From assembly GCA_905480085.1 (NCBI GenBank), contig CAJQPD010000027.1, forward strand, positions 1-7,241: DNA of 7,241 nucleotides. The letters are read 5' to 3'. Shown in pieces: positions 1 through 6,249 of this stretch. The DNA is from an uncultured Acidimicrobiia bacterium. GTDB taxonomy: Bacteria > Actinomycetota > Acidimicrobiia > Spongiisociales > JAENVV01. The notes under the pieces are model-generated. The model was not told where the DNA came from. It did no database searches and worked only from the letters and a program-made list of their open reading frames with translations. The translations under genes were made by a program, and so were the position numbers. Numbering within the stretch: the stretch's first letter is position 1; each line of letters opens with the position of its first letter.

Positions 1-75
1 GCCGAGGAGCCTGTTGGTGACGCCCATGAACCGACACCTGAGCCGCGCCGGCGGCCTTGGGAACGTGAGTCCTAG
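1..75 (+). CDS. C-terminal end of an unidentified plus-strand gene (5' end outside the window)
   Basis: From base 1 the first plus-strand frame stays open for 24 codons and stops at TAG 73-75. The tail is rich in Glu and Pro and then basic, ending RRRPWERES. No domain can be recognised from so short a piece. The stop overlaps the ileS stop by 4 bases (CTAG), so the two genes converge with no room for a terminator. In actinobacteria a DivIVA-type gene often lies near traR, lspA and ileS, and such proteins can have charged, Pro-rich C-termini; this is only a contextual guess. The alternative is non-coding sequence, or a minus-strand ORF starting with ATG at 27-25 (MGVTNRLLG...), which has no clear ribosome binding site. 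Confidence 0.4.
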   Translation, partial: AEEPVGDAHEPTPEPRRRPWERES

Positions 76-3000
76 TCGTCGACGGTGACGAGTAGGTGGA
101 TGGGTCGCCCATCCACGGTCATGTTGGCTGGTTCCCCAGGGTGCTCGCGGTAGGTGAAGGTCGTCGCCAGCGTTTCTGATTTGATCATTTCGGCGAACTC
201 CTCGAAGGCTTTGGCGAGCTCCTGATCGTCGGTCTCCCACGTGAGAGTGATTCGGTCGGTTACTGCGAGGTCTTGGTCTCGACGCATCTTCTGAACAACC
301 GACACGATTTCGCGTGCCATGCCCTCTGACCGAAGAAGCTCCGTCAGGGCGGTGTCGAGGGCGACCGAGAGATTGCCTTCGCTCGCTACGACGACGCCCG
401 GCCGGGGGGTTCGCTCGATGATGAGGTCAGCAACGGTGATCGTTTCTCCGGCTACCTCGATGGTCGATCCAGCCTGAAGATCGAGGATTTCTGGGTGACC
501 GAGGACCTCGACGGCAGCTGCCAGGTCCTTCATCTTTGCTCCTAGCCTCGGCCCCAAAATCTTGAAGTTGGCTTTGGCAGAAAATGAAACGAGCGCCTCT
601 TCATCGTGGGAAGCCAGGACCTCTTTGACATTCAGTTCTTCTTCAATGAGTTCAGTGTGTCCCAGGACCGAGGCGGCTACCCGCTCGTCGTTGGTCACGA
701 TCGTTACGCTCTGAAGCGGCTGGCGTACCCGGATGTTCGACTGCTTCCGGAGATTGTGACCGAGGCGCACGGTGGTTCTCACCGATTCCATATCGCTCTC
801 GAGCTGGGGATCTCTGAGGCTTTCATCGGCCATGGGGAAATCACAGTGGTGAACGCTGACTGGAGCATCCGGTTGGTGTTCGGCCACCAGGCCCTGATAC
901 ATCTGCTCGGTGATGAATGGCAGCACGGGTGCCAGGACCTTGGCGAACGTCGTCAAGACCTCATACAGCGTGGCGAAGGCGGCCAGCTTGTCGGCGTCGT
1001 CCTCACTCTTCTCCCGCCAGAATCGTCTCCGGGACCGCCGGATGTACCAGTTCGTTAGATCGTCGATAAAGGCCAGGGTCGGTTTGATCACGGCGTAGAG
1101 GTAGTAACCCTCCATCTGTTCGTTGACATTGGCGATCAGGGTCTGGAGCGTGGAGAGAATCCACCGGTCAATTTCGGGCCGGTCGGCCGGGTCAGGCGCC
1201 CGCTCGATGTCAGCCAAGGTGATGGCATCGGCCTGCGCATAGGTAGTGAAAAACGAGTAGGCATTCCACAACGGGATCATGACGGATCGAATCACCTCGC
1301 GTAGGCCCGATTCCGTAAAACGCATCGGCTCGCCACGCAGTACCGGTGAGTCGATGAGGTAGGTCCGCAAAGCGTCGGCGCCGTACTCATTGAGCAGGAC
1401 ATCGGGATCTTCGTAGTTTTTGAGACTCTTGGACATCTTCCGACCGTCTTGGGCAAGGATGTGCCCATTGACAACACAGTTCCTGAAAGGCACCTCGTCT
1501 TGCAGTGCTACCGACAGCACGACGAGCGTGTAGAACCATCCGCGGGTTTGGTCGATGCCTTCGGCAATGAAGTTGGCCGGGAAACGACTGGCAAACCGTT
1601 CCTCGTTTTCAAACGGGTAGTGGATCTGGGCGAAGGGCATCGAACCAGATTCGAACCAGCAGTCCAGAACTTCAGGAATCCGGTGCATGGTTCCCGCACA
1701 CTCGGAGCACGGGAAGTCGACGTTGTCCACGAAGTGTTTGTGGATATCGTCGAGTCGCACGCCGGACAGTTCAAAAAGTTCTTCGACAGATCCGACGCAA
1801 ACGAGGTGGTCGCCGGTATCGCATTCCCAGACCGGAATAGCACTACCCCAATATCGGTTACGACTGATCGCCCAGTCTCGCGCCCCCTCAAGCCAGTTGC
1901 CGAACCGTTTCGAGCCGATGTGATCGGGCACCCAGTGAATCGTATCGTTGAGTTCGACCATTCGGTCCTTGATCTGTTCGACGGCGACGAACCACGTCGG
2001 AATTGCCTTATAGATCAAAGGTGTGCCGGTCCGCCAGCAAAACGGGTACGAATGGTTGATGGTCCGTTGGTCAACGAGAAGGCCGCCACTCTTGAGCATC
2101 CGGATGAGAACAGCGTCAGCCTCCTTGACATCCATGCCAGCCACTTCGGGCACCGCCTCGGTGAAACGCCCTTCCGCGTCAATGGGGTCGACGAGGACAT
2201 CGAGGCCGGCGTTCTGAAGGGCGAAAAAGTCAGCCTCACCGAAGGCCGGGGCCATGTGCACGAGGCCGGTGCCTTCCTCAGTTGTGACGTCTGGTGATGA
2301 GATCACCCGGAATGCGCCCCGATCACGCTCTTCTCCGAAATAGTCAAACGGGGGGCGATAAGAGACTCCGAGCAATTCGGCACCTCTGGCAGTTTCGGAT
2401 ACCGTGGCCGCTCCGCCGAACAGCGATTCCACCCGGTCAACTGCCATCCATTGTCGGCGCCCATCGGCGTCGACCACGGCACCGTACACGAGGTCCTCGG
2501 CAACCGCGACGGCCAGATTCGATGGCAGAGTCCATGGCGTGGTGGTCCAGATGAGTAGCCAATCGCCGGCCAGGGCCGGGCCCTGGTTCTCGGTGATTTC
2601 AAGTCGCACAGTTATCGACGGATCGTCTACGTCGCGGTAATCGAGATTGGCTTCGAAGTTCGAGAGCGGCGTCGTCGCTCCCACCGAATACGGCAACACC
2701 TTGGAGGCTTTGTAGATCAAGCCCTTGTCCCAGAGTTGGCGGAAGACCCACCATACGGACTCCATGAAGTCGAGGTCCATGGTCTTGTAATCGTTCTCGA
2801 AATCGATCCATCGCCCTATACGACGGGTAATTCTTTCCCAGTTCTCGGTGTTGGTTTGCACCTCGGCCCGGCAGGCTTCGTTGTATTTGTCGACGCCGTA
2901 CTCGGCAATGGCTCGTGGGCCGGAGATACCAATCCGCTTCTCGACTTCCATTTCGATCGGAAGCCCGTGGGTGTCCCACCCGAAACGGCGTTCGACCCGG

Positions 3001-3245
3001 TATCCGCGCATGGTCCAATAGCGCGGCACCATGTCCTTGATGATCCCGGCCAGCAAATTGCCGTAGTGCGGGCTGCCGGTCGGGAACGGAGGTCCGTCAT
3101 AAAATGTGTATTCGTTGGTCGCCGGCCTCAGTTCGACGGACTGAACAAATGCGTCGGTTCGGTCCCAGAGTTCCAGAATCTCCTGTTCGAGATGGGGAAA
3201 ATCAGGTCGGTTGTCGATTCGTCGGAACGGGGTTGCTTCATTCAT
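72..3245 (-). CDS. ileS: Isoleucyl-tRNA synthetase, type 2 (eukaryote-like), with variant HYGN signature
   Basis: This class I synthetase charges tRNA-Ile with isoleucine in the cytoplasm and hydrolyses mischarged valine. The start chosen at 3245 gives 1057 residues, close to the usual type 2 length; a frame extension back to 3419 would add 58 residues with no family resemblance. Visible motifs in order: the HIGH-region GSPHYGN at 57-63; GWDTHGLP at 89-96; the editing (CP1) domain at about 190-410 with TTTPWT (234-239) and GTGLVHMAPAFGEADF (325-340); SRNRYWGSAIPVW from 461; DQTRGW (565-570); and KMSKS (603-607). A helical anticodon-binding domain and C-terminal extension follow. The fourth residue of the HxGH signature is Asn63 (codon AAT) instead of His. 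Type 2 enzymes are generally less sensitive to mupirocin, so resistance is expected by inference. No Shine-Dalgarno sequence precedes the start, and the gene diverges from traR. Confidence 0.97.
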   Translation of the reverse strand: MNEATPFRRIDNRPDFPHLEQEILELWDRTDAFVQSVELRPATNEYTFYDGPPFPTGSPHYGNLLAGIIKDMVPRYWTMRGYRVERRFGWDTHGLPIEMEVEKRIGISGPRAIAEYGVDKYNEACRAEVQTNTENWERITRRIGRWIDFENDYKTMDLDFMESVWWVFRQLWDKGLIYKASKVLPYSVGATTPLSNFEANLDYRDVDDPSITVRLEITENQGPALAGDWLLIWTTTPWTLPSNLAVAVAEDLVYGAVVDADGRRQWMAVDRVESLFGGAATVSETARGAELLGVSYRPPFDYFGEERDRGAFRVISSPDVTTEEGTGLVHMAPAFGEADFFALQNAGLDVLVDPIDAEGRFTEAVPEVAGMDVKEADAVLIRMLKSGGLLVDQRTINHSYPFCWRTGTPLIYKAIPTWFVAVEQIKDRMVELNDTIHWVPDHIGSKRFGNWLEGARDWAISRNRYWGSAIPVWECDTGDHLVCVGSVEELFELSGVRLDDIHKHFVDNVDFPCSECAGTMHRIPEVLDCWFESGSMPFAQIHYPFENEERFASRFPANFIAEGIDQTRGWFYTLVVLSVALQDEVPFRNCVVNGHILAQDGRKMSKSLKNYEDPDVLLNEYGADALRTYLIDSPVLRGEPMRFTESGLREVIRSVMIPLWNAYSFFTTYAQADAITLADIERAPDPADRPEIDRWILSTLQTLIANVNEQMEGYYLYAVIKPTLAFIDDLTNWYIRRSRRRFWREKSEDDADKLAAFATLYEVLTTFAKVLAPVLPFITEQMYQGLVAEHQPDAPVSVHHCDFPMADESLRDPQLESDMESVRTTVRLGHNLRKQSNIRVRQPLQSVTIVTNDERVAASVLGHTELIEEELNVKEVLASHDEEALVSFSAKANFKILGPRLGAKMKDLAAAVEVLGHPEILDLQAGSTIEVAGETITVADLIIERTPRPGVVVASEGNLSVALDTALTELLRSEGMAREIVSVVQKMRRDQDLAVTDRITLTWETDDQELAKAFEEFAEMIKSETLATTFTYREHPGEPANMTVDGRPIHLLVTVDD

Positions 3246-3253
3246 GGGGAATA

Positions 3254-3259
3254 AGGGTA
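3254..3259 (-). promoter_or_regulatory. Possible -10 box for a leaderless ileS mRNA
   Basis: On the minus strand TACCCT (TAnnnT pattern) lies 8 bases before the ileS ATG, and no Shine-Dalgarno sequence lies between them. That spacing would place the transcription start at or next to the A of the start codon. No matching -35 hexamer is visible at 16-19 bases upstream. The motif is short and could occur by chance. Confidence 0.35.
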
Positions 3260-3281
3260 CCTGGCTTTGAGGAGGCGTCGT

Positions 3282-3316
3282 TCGGGAATAACCGGAGGCG
3301 GTCCGGCGGGTCCCGA
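3282..3316. repeat. Nested inverted repeat (two-part hairpin) in the ileS/traR divergent region
   Basis: The outer arms TCGGGA (3282-3287) and TCCCGA (3311-3316) are perfectly complementary. Inside them, after 4-base spacers on each side, CCGGA (3292-3296) and TCCGG (3302-3306) also pair, around a 5-base GGCGG loop. Either strand could fold into an 11-pair stem with one symmetrical internal loop. There is no T-run beside it, so it is not a classical intrinsic terminator. It lies 37 bases upstream of the ileS start and could be an operator or a leader-RNA structure; its function is unknown. Confidence 0.6.
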
Positions 3317-3361
3317 TGTCAAAACGTAGTTCAAGACGACCATGAAGCTTGTTCTTCGTGC

Positions 3362-3367
3362 TAATTT
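3362..3367 (+). promoter_or_regulatory. Possible -10 box for the traR-lspA-rluD cluster
   Basis: TAATTT lies in the most AT-rich patch of the divergent region, 24 bases before the traR ATG. Transcription starting a few bases downstream would give a short leader that includes the GGAGGT ribosome binding site. I could not find a convincing -35 hexamer at normal spacing, so this is tentative. Confidence 0.35.
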
Positions 3368-3381
3368 TGCAGGTCACGCTC

Positions 3382-3387
3382 GGAGGT
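3382..3387 (+). promoter_or_regulatory. Ribosome binding site of the DksA/TraR-type gene
   Basis: GGAGGT is a strong Shine-Dalgarno match ending 4 bases before the ATG at 3392. It fixes the start of this gene. It contrasts with the neighbouring ileS, pfkA and rhomboid starts, which lack such a site. Confidence 0.8.
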
Positions 3388-3391
3388 ACGT

Positions 3392-3766
3392 ATGACCCGC
3401 GAATTGGCTCCCAAGACAATCAAACGTTTTCAAGCCAAGCTTGAAGCAGAACAGGCCCGCCTGTCGACGCTTATTGAAACGCACGTGCGTGAACGTGAGG
3501 AGTCGCGTATTTCCGAAACTTCGTCTGAGCGTATGCCCGATCCGACCACCGCTGAGGGCGGATCGATGACGTTCGAGTACGAGAAAGATCGCTCGGTTGA
3601 TCGCAACCTCCAGAACCTGCTGTCCAAGACCCAGTACGCATTGATACGGCTGCGGGATGGTAAGTACGGCATTTGTGAGGGATGTGGCGTCTCTATTCCG
3701 CTCGAACGGCTGGAGGTTCTACCTCACGCCACCGAATGCGTGAGCTGCGCTTCGAAACGCTCGTGA
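3392..3766 (+). CDS. DksA/TraR-family C4 zinc-finger protein
   Basis: This 124-residue protein has the DksA/TraR layout: an N-terminal helical, charged region (about 5-40) likely to form a coiled-coil hairpin, then a C-terminal zinc finger with Cys95, Cys98, Cys116 and Cys119 (C-x2-C-x17-C-x2-C). DksA family members bind RNA polymerase through its secondary channel and alter initiation at promoters such as those for rRNA. In E. coli DksA the coiled-coil tip carries a DxxDxA motif. By alignment on the shared PDP, the first Asp is kept here (Asp50), but the second Asp and the Ala are replaced by Thr53 and Glu55. A true DksA-like activity is therefore uncertain. The gene starts after a strong GGAGGT site and overlaps the likely lspA start by 4 bases (GTGA), so it probably heads a traR-lspA-rluD operon. 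Confidence 0.93.
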   Translation: MTRELAPKTIKRFQAKLEAEQARLSTLIETHVREREESRISETSSERMPDPTTAEGGSMTFEYEKDRSVDRNLQNLLSKTQYALIRLRDGKYGICEGCGVSIPLERLEVLPHATECVSCASKRS

Positions 3767-4224
3767 GGGGACGCACCGCCGCGCTCATCGCGTTGGCGGT
3801 CGTGGTGGCCGACCAGCTGACCAAATACTGGGCTCGCACCAATCTGGTGGGGTCGCCAAGGACGGTGATTCCTGGTTTCCTGTCGTGGGAATATGCGGAA
3901 AACACCGGGGCGGCGTTTGGGATACTGCGCGGTTCGGGCGCCGGGATGGTGCTTGGCATGGCGGCTGTTGTTGCGATCGGGATCGTTTCGTATGCGATCT
4001 CCCATGCAAGCCGAACCGCAGAAGTTGTCGGTTTGGCCCTCGTTGGTGGCGGGGCGGCCGGGAATCTGGTCGATCGAATTACCAACAGCGATCGGTTTCT
4101 TGCCGGGTTTGTCGTCGACTGGATACGTCTTCCCAACTTCCCAAATTTCAATATCGCTGACTCATCGATAACCGTTGGGGCGGTTTTGCTGATATGGATG
4201 GCTTGGCGAGCTGATGGACGCTGA
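3763..4224 (+). CDS. lspA: Lipoprotein signal peptidase (signal peptidase II)
   Basis: LspA is an inner-membrane aspartyl protease that cleaves the signal peptide of diacylglyceryl-modified prolipoproteins just before the lipidated Cys. With a GTG start at 3763 it has 153 residues. Conserved blocks are visible: ADQLTKYW (16-23), ENTGAAFG (46-53), GNLVDR (100-105), VVDW with Asp119 and FNIAD with Asp133. The last two aspartates correspond to the catalytic dyad. About four hydrophobic membrane segments are seen, near 5-22, 58-80, 86-103 and 134-149. The GTG overlaps the upstream stop as GTGA, typical of translational coupling, and puts the first Asp at residue 17 as in short LspA proteins. An in-frame ATG at 3736 would add 9 residues and cannot be excluded; neither start has a well-placed Shine-Dalgarno sequence. 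The rluD-like start lies inside its last codons. Confidence 0.95.
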   Translation: MRGRTAALIALAVVVADQLTKYWARTNLVGSPRTVIPGFLSWEYAENTGAAFGILRGSGAGMVLGMAAVVAIGIVSYAISHASRTAEVVGLALVGGGAAGNLVDRITNSDRFLAGFVVDWIRLPNFPNFNIADSSITVGAVLLIWMAWRADGR

Positions 4225-5155
4225 GCCATCCACCCTGTCCGAGGATGACTTTCAGGTTTTGGCGGTTCCAGCCGCTCTGGATCGCCAACGGGTTGACAAG
4301 GTCATTGCGTCTTTGGCGAGGGTGCCGCGCTCGATTGCCAGAGCCTTCATCGACGACAACCTGGTCACGGTGAATGGTCAACCGATCCGGCCTGCTGACA
4401 AGGTCAAAGACGGCGATCAAATCCGGCTACCACTCAACCAGGTCAACGATACGGTTGTTGCGGACTTCGATGTTGTGTTCGATGTGCTCTACGAAGATGA
4501 CGACCTGGCTGTCATCAACAAGCCACCGGGCCTGGTGGTCCACCGCGGAGCCGGCAACCGTTCGGGGACGCTGGTGAATGGATTGGTGGCCCGCTATCCA
4601 GGTATCGTCGGCGTCGGTGAGAACCCCCGGTGGGGGATTGTTCACCGACTGGACCGGGATACGAGTGGTGCAATGATGGTGGCGCTCACGCCTCGTGGTC
4701 ATGTGGCACTCAGTCGCCAGATAAAGGCCCGATCCGTGCATCGTCACTACACCACCCTGGTGAGCGGACTTTTCCCCATCGAACGAGGAACGATAGAAGC
4801 ACCAATCGCTCGAGATCCGGGGTCAGCAACCAAGATGGCGGTCCTCATCGATGGAAAGTACGCGAGGACCCATTACCGGCGAATTCGTGAATGGCCGAGT
4901 CCCGAATTGTCATTGTTGGAGGTTGAATTGGAGACCGGTCGTACCCACCAGATCCGGGTTCATATGGCAGCTATTGATCATTCGGTCGTGGGTGACAGTC
5001 TGTATCGGCCAGGACCCGATCCGATCCGCACCCCGCGCATGTTTTTGCACGCTCACCAACTGGTATTTGAACACCCATTCACCGGCGAAACCATGGAGAT
5101 CGACGCTCCCTTGGCACCGGACCTGCAAGCGGTCCTCGATGAGTTGGACGGGTAG
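4214..5155 (+). CDS. rluD: RluA/RluD-family 23S rRNA pseudouridine synthase
   Basis: The enzyme isomerises specific uridines in RNA to pseudouridine. RluD-type members act on helix 69 of 23S rRNA in the large ribosomal subunit. The 313-residue protein has an N-terminal S4 RNA-binding domain (about 22-75, with RVDKVIASL and VTVNGQ) and then the catalytic domain. That domain contains INKPPGLVVH (101-110), the signature HRLDRDTSG (144-152) with catalytic Asp147, and GRTHQIRVHMA (242-252), which fit RluA/RluC/RluD. The S4 domain rules out RluA itself; the exact target uridines cannot be read from sequence, so the symbol is by best resemblance. The ATG overlaps lspA by 11 bases without a clear Shine-Dalgarno sequence, suggesting coupled translation. 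It ends 6 bases before the convergent pfkA stop. Confidence 0.93.
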   Translation: MDAEPSTLSEDDFQVLAVPAALDRQRVDKVIASLARVPRSIARAFIDDNLVTVNGQPIRPADKVKDGDQIRLPLNQVNDTVVADFDVVFDVLYEDDDLAVINKPPGLVVHRGAGNRSGTLVNGLVARYPGIVGVGENPRWGIVHRLDRDTSGAMMVALTPRGHVALSRQIKARSVHRHYTTLVSGLFPIERGTIEAPIARDPGSATKMAVLIDGKYARTHYRRIREWPSPELSLLEVELETGRTHQIRVHMAAIDHSVVGDSLYRPGPDPIRTPRMFLHAHQLVFEHPFTGETMEIDAPLAPDLQAVLDELDG

Positions 5156-5161
5156 TACGAG

Positions 5162-6181
5162 TTAGCCAAAGAACGTCTCGACCACGCGATAGATTTCGGT
5201 ATCGAGCAGTCGGACCCTTGCGCACGCCTCTTCAAGAGAGACCGGAACGATGGCGTCTCCCCGGAGGGCCACCATCAATCCGGTTTGGTTGGTGATCGCC
5301 AGATCGGCGGCCGCGACCCCGAATCGAGTTGCCAGAATCCGATCGTAGGCGGTAGGCGTGCCCCCCCGTTGGACGTGTCCGAGTACCGTCACCCGGGTCT
5401 CGAACCCGGACCGCGCTTCGATAGCCGGGGCCAAGACGTTCGATATGCCACCGAGGCGCTCAAATCCATAGGCGTCTCGTTGGAGCGTCGGCGCTTCGAG
5501 ATCGGAGGGTAGGGACGCTCCTTCAGCGACAACGACGATCGAGTAGTTCTTTCCCCGGTCATGGCGGCGTGCCAGCAAGCCGACCAGTTCATCGAGGTCA
5601 TACGGGACCTCGGGTACGAGGACTGCATCGGCTCCGGATGCCAGTCCGGCATAGGCGGCGATCCACCCGGCATGGCGGCCCATAACCTCCACGAGGATCA
5701 CACGGTTGTGAGACTCGGCCGTCGTTGTCAGGCGGTCAATCGCATCCGTAGCGATTTGGACCGCCGTGTGAAAACCGAAAGTGACATCCGTGGCGGCGAT
5801 ATCGTTGTCAATCGTCTTGGGCACTCCGATCACCGGGAGGCCTTCATTGAAGAGTTTGAGCGCGGTGGCGAGTGTTCCCTCGCCTCCGATCACCACGACC
5901 TGCTCTATTCCGTGGGCTTCGATCGTTGGCATAACGGATGCAATTCCATCGCCATGGACGTACGGGTCCTTTCGCGACGTTCCGAGAATGGTTCCTCCCA
6001 ACCCCATGATGTCATCGACGCTATCGCGGTCAAGCGCGACGGTGATGTTATCCATCAGTCCTTTCCAGCCGTCCCGGATGCCAATACAGGGCCGTCCGGC
6101 TTGGTGCGCTCGATAGACCACGCCGCGAATAACCGCGTTCAGTCCGGGGCAGTCACCTCCGGCGGTGAGGATTCCAATCAT
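5162..6181 (-). CDS. pfkA: 6-phosphofructokinase, PfkA family (GGEGT/PKTIDND type)
   Basis: It phosphorylates fructose 6-phosphate to fructose 1,6-bisphosphate, the committing step of glycolysis, in the cytoplasm. The 339-residue protein has the nucleotide-site motif GGDCPGLNAVIRG (8-20), GGEGT (99-103), PKTIDND (121-127) with the catalytic Asp125, the substrate-binding MGRHAGW (167-173), and LGHVQRGGTPTAYDR (267-281). In the family, Gly after the acidic residue of GGEGT (Gly102) goes with ATP use, while Lys in PKTIDND (Lys122) is typical of pyrophosphate-dependent enzymes. The combination is known from actinobacterial ATP-dependent enzymes such as that of Streptomyces coelicolor, so ATP is the more likely phosphoryl donor. 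The ATG at 6181 starts directly before the conserved N-terminal strand and has no Shine-Dalgarno sequence. The gene diverges from the rhomboid gene and converges on the pseudouridine synthase. Confidence 0.96.
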   Translation of the reverse strand: MIGILTAGGDCPGLNAVIRGVVYRAHQAGRPCIGIRDGWKGLMDNITVALDRDSVDDIMGLGGTILGTSRKDPYVHGDGIASVMPTIEAHGIEQVVVIGGEGTLATALKLFNEGLPVIGVPKTIDNDIAATDVTFGFHTAVQIATDAIDRLTTTAESHNRVILVEVMGRHAGWIAAYAGLASGADAVLVPEVPYDLDELVGLLARRHDRGKNYSIVVVAEGASLPSDLEAPTLQRDAYGFERLGGISNVLAPAIEARSGFETRVTVLGHVQRGGTPTAYDRILATRFGVAAADLAITNQTGLMVALRGDAIVPVSLEEACARVRLLDTEIYRVVETFFG

Positions 6182-6188
6182 GGAGTAC

Positions 6189-6194
6189 AGGCTA
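6189..6194 (-). promoter_or_regulatory. Possible -10 box for a leaderless pfkA mRNA
   Basis: TAGCCT on the minus strand sits 7 bases before the pfkA ATG, with no ribosome binding site between. This matches the TAnnnT spacing expected for a leaderless transcript and resembles the arrangement at ileS. No good -35 hexamer is found at normal spacing. Confidence 0.35.
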
Positions 6195-6234
6195 ACCGGG
6201 TCCGGTCCGCGGTCGGCTACGTTTCGTCAACGGC

Positions 6235-6240
6235 TAGGTT
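6235..6240 (+). promoter_or_regulatory. Possible -10 box for the rhomboid gene
   Basis: TAGGTT on the plus strand lies 9 bases before the ATG at 6250, and the bases between (GGTCCAGCA) contain no Shine-Dalgarno match. It would give a leaderless or nearly leaderless mRNA. This rests on one short motif. Confidence 0.3.
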
Positions 6241-6249
6241 GGTCCAGCA

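Noticed and set aside
1449..2297. A 282-codon open frame on the plus strand, antisense to ileS
   Set aside because: It lies entirely within the ileS editing and catalytic regions, its translation shows no domain or membrane pattern, and long antisense frames are common opposite GC-rich genes.
3317..3322. A perfect TTGACA on the minus strand upstream of ileS as a -35 box
   Set aside because: No TAnnnT-like -10 is found 16-19 bases downstream, and the hairpin occupies that space. It may be chance.
3246..3391. T-box riboswitch in front of ileS
   Set aside because: Actinobacterial ileS genes often have one, so I looked for the UGGNACCGCG element on the minus strand. Only a weak partial resemblance within the hairpin (CGGACCGCC) is present, and no specifier stem-loop could be drawn.
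3246..3419. N-terminal extension of ileS by 58 codons to an ATG at 3419
   Set aside because: The extension would overlap traR, includes the hairpin and both promoter regions, and does not resemble any IleRS N-terminus, whereas the start at 3245 begins just before the conserved FPHLEQEILELW block.
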